A program made the translations under genes and the position numbers. A stretch of DNA of 38,415 nucleotides from Flavobacteriales bacterium. GTDB taxonomy: Bacteria; Bacteroidota; Bacteroidia; Flavobacteriales; BACL11. The notes beneath the pieces were generated by a model. That model saw nothing but the letters and a program-made list of their open reading frames with translations. It was not told the origin of the DNA and did no database searches. Location: positions 1-38,415 of the forward strand of contig JACNLP010000025.1 of the NCBI GenBank assembly GCA_014381465.1, in the 5' to 3' direction. Within the stretch, counting starts at the first letter, position 1; each line of letters starts with the position of its first letter. Shown piece by piece: positions 21,216-29,241 of the stretch.

Positions 21216-21483
21216 TTGATTAACTTTGTTGAACCTAAAGGTTTCAGGAACTAAATAGAAAAATAGATTCCAAATCAAGGCATTGAAGAACTCATCTTCC
21301 TTTATCTTCTTGTTTATTTCCTTTTGTCCTTTGTAGTCTTTTACAACTTCTTTGTAAAGATGTTGGTATTGCTGGGTTTTGGCTAGTTAGTGTATCTAGT
21401 AGTAATATTACATCCAATTCCCTATTTAAAGATGTATGAAGTATTTTTTGTAATATTGGGCCGACCTAAAAAAACCTTTCTAA

Positions 21484-22416
21484 ATGAAAAACATACTCAA
21501 AAAGATAAGATATAATTTTTATATCTCCACAGTTTTAAAAATGATACTTGTTCCAATTTATAAAATTTGTGCGTTCTTTATTTTCAGAATTGCAAGACAT
21601 GTTTTGATTAATGGCGGGCTTGTTAAATATGATAACTGTAAACTTTTCTTTCCAAGGGATTTAGGAGTTAATTATATAAGTAGTATTTTTTGGAGTGGTG
21701 ATGATGGTTTTGAAAAAGATGTTTGGAAAACATTAAAGCCATTAATTCTTAAGAGTAATTATTTTTTTGATATTGGTTCTAATATTGGGTTTTATTCAGT
21801 TTTAGCTAAAAAAGCTAATCCAAATATAAAGGTTACTGCTTTTGAGCCAATTGAATCAATTTACAAAAAAAACTTAATATTTCATAAGGCGAATAATATT
21901 CAGACTAATGATATTAAGAATATAGCTATTTCAGATAAAGATGGAACAACAGAAATTTATTTACCAGATTCATTAGATAATGAAGAGGAAACAACAGCAA
22001 CTTTAGATAAAGACTCATGGCAACATAGTAGCAAGCATATTCGTTTTTCTGTAAAAACTCGTAAGTTAGATTCTTTTGTAAAAGATATGAATTTATCAAT
22101 AAAGGAAAAAGTGGTTATTAAAATTGATATTGAAGGTTTTGAATTATATGCTTTAAAAGGTGCAAAAGAAATGATAACAACACATAAACCATATATAGTA
22201 TGTGAGGTTTTATCAAGGAAGGATGCTGATTTAGAGACTTTTAAATTTATGGAAAATTTGGGTTATCAAACATTTGCAATCACAGCAGATGGTTTGTTTA
22301 AAATCCAATTAGATGAAACTTTAATGCCAAGAAACTTTCGTGACTTCCTATTTGCACCTCAAGAACTAAAAGGTAATTATCATCATTATTCCAAGCTCAC
22401 ACATTTTGTAGCTTAG
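21484..22416 (+). CDS. FkbM family SAM-dependent methyltransferase
   Basis: This 310-residue protein transfers a methyl group from S-adenosylmethionine. The SAM-binding loop is FDIGSNIGFYS (95-105), with the acidic end of strand 2 at FEP (120-122). The family's C-terminal signature, VVIKIDIEGFELYALKGA, falls near 215-232. Residues 13-40 are hydrophobic and could associate with the membrane. FkbM enzymes usually O-methylate sugars or other small molecules, often in surface glycan clusters. Here the gene is alone, flanked on both sides by strong terminators and preceded by a repeat and a gene-like remnant. It therefore looks like an isolated insertion into a conserved region. The substrate is unknown. 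Confidence 0.88.
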   Translation: MKNILKKIRYNFYISTVLKMILVPIYKICAFFIFRIARHVLINGGLVKYDNCKLFFPRDLGVNYISSIFWSGDDGFEKDVWKTLKPLILKSNYFFDIGSNIGFYSVLAKKANPNIKVTAFEPIESIYKKNLIFHKANNIQTNDIKNIAISDKDGTTEIYLPDSLDNEEETTATLDKDSWQHSSKHIRFSVKTRKLDSFVKDMNLSIKEKVVIKIDIEGFELYALKGAKEMITTHKPYIVCEVLSRKDADLETFKFMENLGYQTFAITADGLFKIQLDETLMPRNFRDFLFAPQELKGNYHHYSKLTHFVA

Positions 22417-22428
22417 TGCAGATAAAAT

Positions 22429-22457
22429 AAAAACAGCCCGTAAATGGGCTGTTTTTT
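22429..22457. terminator. Bidirectional intrinsic terminator
   Basis: AAAAACAGCCC (22429-22439) pairs with GGGCTGTTTTT around GTAAAT. There are T runs on both strands, so it can end both the FkbM gene (+) and the DUF3276 gene (-), which converge here. Confidence 0.9.
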
Positions 22458-22504
22458 GTTGCGTAAGTATCTGTTTTGGGGTTTGTAAATCTACTTACTC
22501 AAAC

Positions 22505-22927
22505 TTAATCTTTATTTTCTTTTTTGTCATCTTCATCTTTTTCTGTTTCCTCATTTCCTAAGTCATCAAAACTTACCTCTGTAAAATCAGTAGTCTGTTC
22601 TTTTTCCTCTTTCTTTTCTTCAACAGCTTTTTCTTCTTCTTTGTTTTGGCTTTTATTTAGAGAGATTATTTCTTCTCCTTTCTCTTTTATTACATAATCA
22701 GTAAGTTCAGCTAAAGCATCTTTAAAATTCACAAAATCCTCCTTATAAAGATAAAGTTTATGTTTTCGGTAAAATGGAGTTCCATCCTCATTAAAATCCC
22801 TTTTACTTTCAGTAATTGTTAAGTAGTAATCTCCAGCTCTTGTAGAGCGAACATCAAAAAAGTAAGTTCTTCTTCCTGCCCTTACTGCTTTGGAAAATAT
22901 TTCTTCAATTTCTCTTTTTTCTCCCAT
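22505..22927 (-). CDS. PUR family DNA/RNA-binding protein (DUF3276)
   Basis: This is a 140-residue small basic domain followed by an acidic tail. Residues 1-90 match the Bacteroidota DUF3276 family, a bacterial relative of PUR-alpha that binds single-stranded nucleic acid. Visible family features are EEIFSKAVRAGRRTYFFDVR (about 8-27), then STRAGDYYLTITESK, and KHKLYLYKEDFVNFKDAL. From about residue 95 the sequence becomes low-complexity Lys/Glu/Asp and ends in DDKKENKD, probably disordered. A -7 box (TAGATTTG, 22966-22959) sits 31 bases before the ATG, so it can be transcribed apart from the ABC gene 61 bp upstream. The cellular role of the family is not well defined. Confidence 0.9.
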   Translation of the reverse strand: MGEKREIEEIFSKAVRAGRRTYFFDVRSTRAGDYYLTITESKRDFNEDGTPFYRKHKLYLYKEDFVNFKDALAELTDYVIKEKGEEIISLNKSQNKEEEKAVEEKKEEKEQTTDFTEVSFDDLGNEETEKDEDDKKENKD

Positions 22928-22958
22928 CTTTTTTCCTTTTTAAGTTTTAAATATCTTA

Positions 22959-22966
22959 CAAATCTA
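22959..22966 (-). promoter_or_regulatory. -7 box of the DUF3276 gene
   Basis: The minus strand reads TAGATTTG, an exact TAnnTTTG. No -33 TTG is found at the usual distance. Confidence 0.45.
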
Positions 22967-22988
22967 TAAAATTATTTTTAAATGCTTT

Positions 22989-24740
22989 TTAGCTCTCTTT
23001 TTTATTTTGCTTTTTATAGATGTTAGCATAGAATTTTTTGTTGCTTAATAATGTTTGATGATTGCCTATTTCACTAATTTCTCCATCCTCCAAAACAATT
23101 ATTTTATCTGAATTTTTTATAGCTGAAATTCTATGACTTATAATAATAGTCGTTCTTTTGTTTGTTTCATTTTTTAGCTTTGAAAGAATTTTCTGTTCTT
23201 TAGTAGAATCTACTGCCGAAAGACAATCATCAAAAATAAAAATGGTGGGTGATTTGTAAATTGCTCTTGCAATAGCAATTCTCTGTCTTTGTCCGCCAGA
23301 GAGTTGCACGCCTCTCTCTCCAACAATAGTTTTATATTTGTTTGTAAAGTTTAAAATATCTGATGTTATTTCGGAAGTTTCAGCTACTTCTTTTATTTTG
23401 TTTTCATCTATATTATCATCTCCAAATGAAATATTATCTTCAATAGTTCCTGAAAAAAGATAACCATCTTGAGGCACATATCCAATTGATTTTCGGAGTA
23501 AATTAAGATTCAAATTTTTCAATTTGTTTCCTCCTAAATAAATGTTGCCATTTTCAGCATCATACATTCTGCAAATAAGGTTAGCAATGGTTGATTTTCC
23601 ACTACCGGTTTTCCCAAATACTCCTAAAGTACTTCCTTCTTTAATTGTAAAATTAATATTTTTTAAAGCTTTAATCCCTGTATCAGGATAAGTAAAAGTT
23701 ACATTTTTAAATTCTATATCTCCCTTTATAGGGGTTTGCACATTTGTATAGTTCTTAATTTCTGATTTTGTATGTAGAAATTCGTTTATTCTTTGCTGAG
23801 AAGCAGCAGCTCTTTGAATCAAAGAAGTTACCCAGCCAACTGAAGCAACTGGCAATGAAAGCATATTTACATAAATAATAAATTCGGCAATATTCCCTGT
23901 TGTAATATTCCCCATTATTGCTTGTTTTCCTCCAAAATAAACTGTCATAATTGTACTAAGCCCAATCATAAAAATAATAAGTGGAAAGAAAAGAGCGTCT
24001 ACTTTTACAAGTTTTAGATTTCTTGAAGTATATTCCTTACAATGCTCATCAAATTTGTAAGCAGAATTTTTTTCATTTCTAAATGACTTTAAAATATTTA
24101 TTCCGGAGAAAGTTTCTTGTGAAAAAGTAGTAAGTGTTGATAATTGCTCTTGTACTTTTTCACTTCTTTTATTCATGGTATTACTTACAAAATACACTGA
24201 AACTGCTAAAAATGGCAGAGGAAGTAATACATAAAGAGTTAGAGCGGGACTTATGTTAATCATTGTAGTAATTACAAGAGTAAAAAGTGTAACCAAATTT
24301 ATAGCGTACATAAGTGCAGGGCCTAAATACATTCGTACTCTGCTTACATCTTCTGTAATCCGATTCATCATATCTCCTGTATCATTTTTTTTGTAAAAAG
24401 AAATACTTAAATTTTGATATTGTTGATATATTTCGTTTTTCAAATCATATTCTATCTTTCGGGACATTACAATGATAGTCTGTCGCATAAAAAACATAAA
24501 AATGCCTTTTAAAATAGCAAAGAGTATAATTAGTCCTCCAAATTTCAATAAAATATCAGCATAATCGCCATTTGAAATTTGATTTTTTGAGAGTAATACT
24601 TTTATACTATCAAATGATTTTCTTACAAATTCAGCAGGGTAAAGAGAAAATATATTGGAAATAAAAATAAATACAAAACCTAATGAAAAACGATATCGGT
24701 ATTTCCAAAAGTATTTATTAAGGTAAGCTAAATGCTTCAA
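22989..24740 (-). CDS. ABC exporter half-transporter (MdlA/MsbA-like)
   Basis: This 583-residue half-transporter has an N-terminal six-helix membrane domain (about 15-310) fused to an ATPase domain. Walker A is GKTGSGKST (376-384), the Q-loop is in YVPQDGYLFSGT (421-432), the signature is LSGGQRQR (480-487) and Walker B is IFIFDDCLSAVD (500-511). The residue after the Walker B Asp is Asp505 where catalytically competent sites have Glu. That is typical of the weak half of heterodimeric exporters such as MdlA, whose motif is also DDxLSAVD. No partner gene is adjacent. The substrate is unknown; lipid or drug export is the usual role. It is divergent from leucine dehydrogenase. Confidence 0.9.
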   Translation of the reverse strand: MKHLAYLNKYFWKYRYRFSLGFVFIFISNIFSLYPAEFVRKSFDSIKVLLSKNQISNGDYADILLKFGGLIILFAILKGIFMFFMRQTIIVMSRKIEYDLKNEIYQQYQNLSISFYKKNDTGDMMNRITEDVSRVRMYLGPALMYAINLVTLFTLVITTMINISPALTLYVLLPLPFLAVSVYFVSNTMNKRSEKVQEQLSTLTTFSQETFSGINILKSFRNEKNSAYKFDEHCKEYTSRNLKLVKVDALFFPLIIFMIGLSTIMTVYFGGKQAIMGNITTGNIAEFIIYVNMLSLPVASVGWVTSLIQRAAASQQRINEFLHTKSEIKNYTNVQTPIKGDIEFKNVTFTYPDTGIKALKNINFTIKEGSTLGVFGKTGSGKSTIANLICRMYDAENGNIYLGGNKLKNLNLNLLRKSIGYVPQDGYLFSGTIEDNISFGDDNIDENKIKEVAETSEITSDILNFTNKYKTIVGERGVQLSGGQRQRIAIARAIYKSPTIFIFDDCLSAVDSTKEQKILSKLKNETNKRTTIIISHRISAIKNSDKIIVLEDGEISEIGNHQTLLSNKKFYANIYKKQNKKES

Positions 24741-24779
24741 GTTTAGTTGATTTAATTTTTATATATGGAAAGAAAACAG

Positions 24780-24787
24780 TACTTTTG
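24780..24787 (+). promoter_or_regulatory. -7 box of leucine dehydrogenase
   Basis: TACTTTTG matches TAnnTTTG, giving a leader of about 75 bases. No good -33 TTG is seen. Confidence 0.45.
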
Positions 24788-24866
24788 CAAGCCGTTTTTC
24801 TACTGGTCAAAAGTAGAAATTATCTGTAAATAGAACGGAGTTTGAATAAAAAAAACCATAAAAAAA

Positions 24867-25958
24867 ATGATTGAACTAAATGGATTAGATGTAAATGAGA
24901 AAGAAAGAAGTATTATTATTGATAAAATGGATAAAATGGGACATGAGCAAGTGGTGTTCTGCAGAGATAAGGAAACAGGGCTAAAAGCAATAATAGCAAT
25001 TCACGATACTACAATGGGACCAGCTTTAGGGGGAACCAGAATGTGGAATTATAAAAATGAAATAGATGCACTAAATGATGTATTACGACTTTCAAGAGGA
25101 ATGACTTATAAAGCAGCTATTACTGGACTAGAATTAGGCGGAGGAAAAGCTGTAATTATTGGAGATGCCCGATATGATAAGTCAGAAGCATTACTTAGAA
25201 GATTTGGGCAGTTTGTTGAAAGTTTAGGCGGAAAATATATTACTGCTGAAGATGTTGGAATGAGTACAAAAGACATGGAATACATCAGAATGGAGACAAG
25301 ACATGTAACTGGTACAGCAGAGGAATTAGGTGGAAGTGGAGATCCTTCACCCGTTACTGCTTATGGTGTGTATATGGGAATTAAGGCAGCTACAATGTAT
25401 CGTTGGGGCGATAATAGCTTGGAAGGAAAAACTATTTTGGTGCAAGGAATTGGGCATGTTGGTGAGCATCTAGTAAAGCACTTAACAAATGAAAAAGCAA
25501 ATATTTTGATTAATGATATAAATAAGGAAAGATTAAAAATTATATCAAAAAAGTATGGTGCAAAAATAGTGGAAGGTGATAGTATTTACGATTTAGATAT
25601 GGATATTTATTCTCCTTGTGCTTTGGGCGCAACCCTTAATACCGATACCATTAGCAGATTAAAATGTGAGATTGTTGCAGGAGCAGCAAATAACCAGTTA
25701 GAAGATGAAGATGTTCATGCCCATCAACTTTTAGAAAAGGGGATAATTTATGCTCCTGATTTTTTGATAAATGCTGGAGGGTTGATTAATGTTTACTCTG
25801 AAATAAAGAGGTTTTCAAGAGAACAGTCTTTAGAAAAAACCGAAAATATTTACAATACCACTTTAGAGATTTTAAACAAGGCGGAGGAAGATGGAATAAC
25901 TACAAATAAGGCAGCAATAAGTATTGCAGAACAAAGGTTAAGCGAAAATATAAAATAA
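24867..25958 (+). CDS. ldh: Leucine (branched-chain amino acid) dehydrogenase
   Basis: This 363-residue enzyme reversibly deaminates leucine, valine or isoleucine to the keto acid with NAD. The Glu/Leu/Phe/Val dehydrogenase signature is clear: MGPALGGTRMW (50-60), YKAAITGLELGGGKAVI (81-97) with Lys82 and the catalytic Lys94, then YITAEDVGMS (124-133). The NAD loop is VQGIGHVGEHL (192-202). Its length and the GGTRMW segment fit leucine dehydrogenase better than glutamate dehydrogenase (~450). It is followed by nusB 15 bases downstream, the usual neighbour in Bacteroidota, so it probably heads this transcript. It may support branched-chain fatty acid precursors or amino acid catabolism. Confidence 0.92.
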   Translation: MIELNGLDVNEKERSIIIDKMDKMGHEQVVFCRDKETGLKAIIAIHDTTMGPALGGTRMWNYKNEIDALNDVLRLSRGMTYKAAITGLELGGGKAVIIGDARYDKSEALLRRFGQFVESLGGKYITAEDVGMSTKDMEYIRMETRHVTGTAEELGGSGDPSPVTAYGVYMGIKAATMYRWGDNSLEGKTILVQGIGHVGEHLVKHLTNEKANILINDINKERLKIISKKYGAKIVEGDSIYDLDMDIYSPCALGATLNTDTISRLKCEIVAGAANNQLEDEDVHAHQLLEKGIIYAPDFLINAGGLINVYSEIKRFSREQSLEKTENIYNTTLEILNKAEEDGITTNKAAISIAEQRLSENIK

Positions 25959-25973
25959 AGTTAAGTTCTTTTT

Positions 25974-26921
25974 ATGATAAACAGGAGGCACATTCGGCTG
26001 AAAGTAATGCAATCGGTATATGCGTACTTTACATCTAAAAATCAAGATTTGGATAATGCAATAAAGCAGATGATAAGGCAAACTGAAAGCATTTCTCATC
26101 TTTACCTTCTTTTAACCTCTTTGCCAATTGCTTTGGCACAGTTTTCAAAAATATTTCTGGAAGAACAAAAAAACAAACATCTACCTACCGATTTAGATAA
26201 AAATCCTAGTGAAAACTTTGCAAATAATCAAATTATACAATTGATTGCTGAAGATGAAATTTTAATAGGTAAGATTAATAAAGTTACAGGACTTTGGTTT
26301 AATAATGACCATAATTTTATTCAGAAATTATTTGTGAAGATATGGAAGTCTGATTTGTATAAAGAATATACAACTTCCAATCAATCTTCATTTTTACAAG
26401 ATAAAGATTTTTTGCTTTCCATTTTTGATAAATTTATTGTTGAAGATGAATTGTTGCATCATATTTTGGAGGAAGAAAGCATTTTTTGGCTTGATGATTT
26501 GCCTTTTGTGGCAAATATAGTTTATAGTCAGATTAAAAATGTAAAGCAAGGGGCGGAGGCTTACTCTTTTTCAACTTCTACATTTAAAAATAATGATGAT
26601 AAAACCTTTGCCAAAAAACTTTTTACTACTACTATTAATCATCATAAAGAATTTGAAAAAATAATAACTAAAAAAGCAAAAAACTGGGATTTAGATAGAA
26701 TTGCAAAAATGGATCAAATTCTAATAATGATGGCATTATGCGAGCTGATGTATTTTGATGAAATTCCTATAAAGGTTACGCTTAACGAGTATATTGAGGT
26801 AGCAAAATATTATAGTACAAACAAAAGTAAAGGTTTTATTAATGGCATTCTGGATAAGGTAATCTCTGAGTATAAAAAATCAGGAAAAATTAAAAAAGTA
26901 GGAAGAGGACTTGTAGAATAA
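25974..26921 (+). CDS. nusB: Transcription antitermination factor NusB (long form)
   Basis: This 315-residue protein is the RNA-binding partner of NusE in rRNA antitermination. The N-terminal family start is INRRHIRLKVMQSVYAYF. The conserved C-terminal helices carry WDLDRIAKMDQILIMMALCEL (about 240-260) and the closing FINGILDKVI. Typical NusB is about 140 residues. Bacteroidota proteins carry a ~170-residue insertion between these parts, as here, so the length is normal for the phylum. It follows leucine dehydrogenase by 15 bases, and a further promoter for the next gene lies at its end. Confidence 0.93.
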   Translation: MINRRHIRLKVMQSVYAYFTSKNQDLDNAIKQMIRQTESISHLYLLLTSLPIALAQFSKIFLEEQKNKHLPTDLDKNPSENFANNQIIQLIAEDEILIGKINKVTGLWFNNDHNFIQKLFVKIWKSDLYKEYTTSNQSSFLQDKDFLLSIFDKFIVEDELLHHILEEESIFWLDDLPFVANIVYSQIKNVKQGAEAYSFSTSTFKNNDDKTFAKKLFTTTINHHKEFEKIITKKAKNWDLDRIAKMDQILIMMALCELMYFDEIPIKVTLNEYIEVAKYYSTNKSKGFINGILDKVISEYKKSGKIKKVGRGLVE

Positions 26922-26925
26922 TTTA

Positions 26926-26933
26926 TAAATTTG
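26926..26933 (+). promoter_or_regulatory. -7 box just before the DUF1573 gene
   Basis: TAAATTTG is an exact TAnnTTTG ending four bases before the ATG at 26938, so transcripts would be leaderless or nearly so. Confidence 0.4.
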
Positions 26934-26937
26934 CAAA

Positions 26938-27420
26938 ATGAAAACACTAAAAATTTTATTATGCTTTGCTGTTGTTACAAATTTTGCTTGTAATGATTTG
27001 GCAAAAAAAGAAGAAACAAAAAAGAAAGAGAAAATTTCAGCAAAACTTGTAAATAATCCAATTACAGCACAAAAAATAAAGCAAAATAATTTACTTCCTG
27101 AGCTTTCTTTTGAAAATCTGGAACATAATTTTGGTAAAATTAATCAAGGAGAATCAGTTTCTCACAAGTTTACTTTTGTTAATTCTGGGAAAGGAGATTT
27201 AGTTATTAGTCAGGCAAAAGGAAGCTGTGGTTGCACAGTGCCCCAGTGGCCAAAAGGTGCAGTTGCTCCTGGAGAATCAGCTGAAATAGAGGTAACTTTT
27301 AATAGTGCAGGGAAATCAGGCAAACAAAATAAAACGATAACATTAGTTAGCAATGCTATACCAAACACAACAGTATTAACAATCTATGCACAAATATTAG
27401 TGCTAGAAAACAACAAATAA
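26938..27420 (+). CDS. DUF1573 exported protein
   Basis: This is a 160-residue exported protein. An N-terminal hydrophobic stretch ends in NFAC, a weak lipobox with Cys18, so it may be a lipoprotein. A Lys/Glu-rich linker (about 24-40) leads to an Ig-like DUF1573 domain with the markers FGKINQGESVSHKFTFVNSG, then SQAKGSCGCTVPQWPKGAVA and EVTFNSAGKSGKQ. This is an ASPM/SPD-2/Hydin-type beta sandwich with a characteristic Cys-Gly-Cys. The function is not known; the gene is a regular companion of nusB and yajC in the phylum, which suggests an envelope role. One base separates it from yajC. Confidence 0.88.
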   Translation: MKTLKILLCFAVVTNFACNDLAKKEETKKKEKISAKLVNNPITAQKIKQNNLLPELSFENLEHNFGKINQGESVSHKFTFVNSGKGDLVISQAKGSCGCTVPQWPKGAVAPGESAEIEVTFNSAGKSGKQNKTITLVSNAIPNTTVLTIYAQILVLENNK

Positions 27421-27421
27421 T

Positions 27422-27715
27422 ATGATATTATTACAATCAGCAAGTGGAGGAACATCTTTAATTTTTTTCGGATTAATTTTTGCAGTAATGTATTTTTTTA
27501 TGATTCGTCCGCAAATGAAAAAACAAAAGAAAGAAGCATCTTTTCGAGAGGCGTTGCAGATTGGGGAAAAGGTAGTAACTATAGGAGGGATACATGGGAA
27601 GATTTCAGAATTAGGAAAAACTACTGTAGTACTTGAGATACATAATTCTGGAAAATTGAAAGTAGAAAGATCGGCCATCTCAATGCTTGCGCAAACCGAA
27701 ATACAACAAAATTAG
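27422..27715 (+). CDS. yajC: Preprotein translocase accessory subunit YajC
   Basis: This 97-residue single-pass inner-membrane protein associates with SecDF and SecYEG. The membrane helix is IFFGLIFAVMYFFMI (about 14-28), directly followed by RPQMKKQKKEASFREAL, the conserved cytosolic signature. GEKVVTIGGIHGKI and the TVVLEI strand complete the domain. It starts one base after the DUF1573 stop and is followed one base later by the YbbR-like gene, so the three are probably translated together. Its partner SecDF is encoded at 9450, in a separate operon. Confidence 0.95.
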   Translation: MILLQSASGGTSLIFFGLIFAVMYFFMIRPQMKKQKKEASFREALQIGEKVVTIGGIHGKISELGKTTVVLEIHNSGKLKVERSAISMLAQTEIQQN

Positions 27716-27716
27716 A

Positions 27717-28700
27717 ATGATTGGTAAATTGCAGGGATTTTTTCTAGGAATCGTAAAATTCTTGCATTTGAATAAAGCCATAAGTAGATACTTTGTTTTT
27801 TTGCTTGTTTCCCTTTCGTTTTGGTTTTTAACGGTAATGAGTAAGGAGTACGAAACCATTATATTTATCCCAATAATATATACGGATTTCCCTGAGAGCA
27901 AACAGTTAATAAATAAACCTGAAAACAGTTTAGAATTAAAAGTGAAATCGCATGGGTTTTATCTCTTAAGTAATAATCTTTTCAAAACAAAAACGCTTAC
28001 TATTTCGGTAAAAGATTTAGCAGAAGTAAAAGCAAATAATTATAGCCAAAAACATTGGGTAGTAAAAAGAAATTACAAAAAAATAAACAAACACCTTGCT
28101 TCAGATATTAGGATTTTAAGCGTAAACCCAGATACTTTATTTATTCGATTTCAGCAAAAAGAAAGTAAAAAAGTACCTATTGTTTTTAACGGAGAACTGG
28201 ATTTTTTAGCTCAAATCCGATTAAAAGATAAAATAAATATTTTTCCTGATAGTATTTTTGTTTTTGGAACAAAAGAAAATCTTTCTGAAATTGAATTTGT
28301 GAAAACTAAGAGTATTGTTTTTAACAAGGTGGAAAAATCTACAAAGCAAGAAGTAGAATTAAGTGAGATTGAAGGAATATCTTTTACTAATAAAAAGGTT
28401 AAAATATCTTTTGAAGTAGAAAAATTTACAGAAAAAATAATAGAAATACCATTGTCTTCAAAGAATGTGCCTGAAGGTTACAAGATAAAATTTTACCCTT
28501 CAAAAGTAGAAATTGTTACAACAGTTGCTTTTGCTTATTACGACAAGTTAATCTCATCATTATTTCTTGCAGAAGTGGATGCTTCTGATTTAAATGGGGA
28601 AAAGAGATTAGATGTAGTTTTAAGTAAGCACCCTTCATTTGCTAATATTCTAAAAGTAAAACCAAGTAGAGTTGAGTTTTTATTGATAAGAGAGAAATAA
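27717..28700 (+). CDS. YbbR/CdaR-like membrane-anchored protein
   Basis: From the ATG at 27717 (327 residues), one base after yajC, the protein has a single N-terminal membrane helix (YFVFLLVSLSFWFLTVM, about 23-39). The rest is extracytoplasmic beta-rich sequence of the YbbR type, with repeated patterns such as PIVFNGELDFLAQIRLKDKI, PDSIFVFGTKENLSEIE and PLSSKNVPEGYKIKFYPSKV. An upstream TTG at 27687 overlaps yajC and is less likely. In Firmicutes the related CdaR regulates a cyclic di-AMP synthase; here the role is unknown. The last ~60 bases of the gene are repeated at 29132-29186. The usual next gene, coaE, is absent. Confidence 0.85.
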   Translation: MIGKLQGFFLGIVKFLHLNKAISRYFVFLLVSLSFWFLTVMSKEYETIIFIPIIYTDFPESKQLINKPENSLELKVKSHGFYLLSNNLFKTKTLTISVKDLAEVKANNYSQKHWVVKRNYKKINKHLASDIRILSVNPDTLFIRFQQKESKKVPIVFNGELDFLAQIRLKDKINIFPDSIFVFGTKENLSEIEFVKTKSIVFNKVEKSTKQEVELSEIEGISFTNKKVKISFEVEKFTEKIIEIPLSSKNVPEGYKIKFYPSKVEIVTTVAFAYYDKLISSLFLAEVDASDLNGEKRLDVVLSKHPSFANILKVKPSRVEFLLIREK

Positions 28701-29131
28701 GGAAAGTCCGTGTTCTGTCATTGCGAAAACAAGGTTTTAGAAGCAAACTATAGTTACCCACCCCTTAATCCCCTCCCAAGAGGGGAATTGATAAAATGCG
28801 AATAGTTCTCCTCCTTGGAGGAGGTAGAGGTGGGTTGCTTTGGAGTTTTGTCATTGCGAATAAGATGAAGCAAGCTGTATTTACACACCCCTTTACCCCT
28901 TACTTTACACACCCCCAACCCCTTACTTCACATGCGTTCAGCACATGCTTTTAGAGGGGAGGTAATTAACTGCTAATATTGTTTTTTCAGGAGTTAGAGT
29001 CAGTTCTATTGTTTTGTCATCCTGAACAAATGTGAAGGATCTCTCTTTTCTATTCCTTTCATTGTGAATAAGATGAAGCAAGCTGTATTTACACACCCCC
29101 AACCCCTCTTGTTAGAGGGGAGTTTTGTCAT

Positions 29132-29186
29132 TGCTAATATTCTAAAAGTAAAACCAAGTAGAGTTTTTATTGATAAGAGAGAAATA
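29132..29186 (+). pseudogene. Partial duplicate of the YbbR gene 3' end
   Basis: These 55 bases match 28640-28699 of the YbbR gene without mismatch, apart from loss of five bases. The source has GAGTTGAGTT and the copy has a single GAGTT, as expected from slippage. The copy carries no start codon and is not expressed as a protein. Confidence 0.85.
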
Positions 29187-29204
29187 GGGTGTTTTGTAAT
29201 CCTC

Positions 29205-29237
29205 TTGAATCAAGTTATCTAAAATCTAATATCTTTG
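29205..29237 (+). promoter_or_regulatory. recG promoter (TTG-N22-TATCTTTG)
   Basis: TATCTTTG at 29230-29237 is an exact -7 box, with TTG at 29205-29207 as -33. It ends four bases before the ATG at 29242, so the message would start at or next to the start codon. Confidence 0.5.
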
Positions 29238-29241
29238 CTTT

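Larger units (their letters stand above)
21064..21483. other. 420-bp spacer: terminator, repeat, coding-like remnant
   Basis: After the icd terminator and repeat copy A, 21190-21386 on the minus strand has strongly protein-like translation with no start codon. It reads LAKTQQYQHLYKEVVKDYKG at the left and ALIWNLFFYLVPETFRFNKV at the right. A stop precedes it at 21387-21389. It may be the tail of a lost gene. A 7-bp inverted repeat (TTTACAA/TTGTAAA) lies at 21340-21358. No exact TAnnTTTG box is seen before the FkbM gene at 21484. Confidence 0.5.
28701..29241. repeat. 541-bp repeat-rich spacer between YbbR gene and recG
   Basis: No gene is seen. It holds part of the interspersed repeat (28756-28830, right half 28988-29027; compare 21117-21215). 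A 41-bp direct repeat is present at 28851-28891 and 29059-29099 with one mismatch. C-rich tracts of the ACACACCCCCAACCCC type recur. A partial copy of the YbbR gene's 3' end lies at 29132-29186. The layout suggests repeated recombination or decay of mobile repeat units. Confidence 0.8.

Noticed and set aside
27687-27716. Upstream start for the YbbR-like gene
   Set aside because: It would overlap yajC by 29 bases from a non-ATG codon. The ATG at 27717, one base past the yajC stop, fits better.
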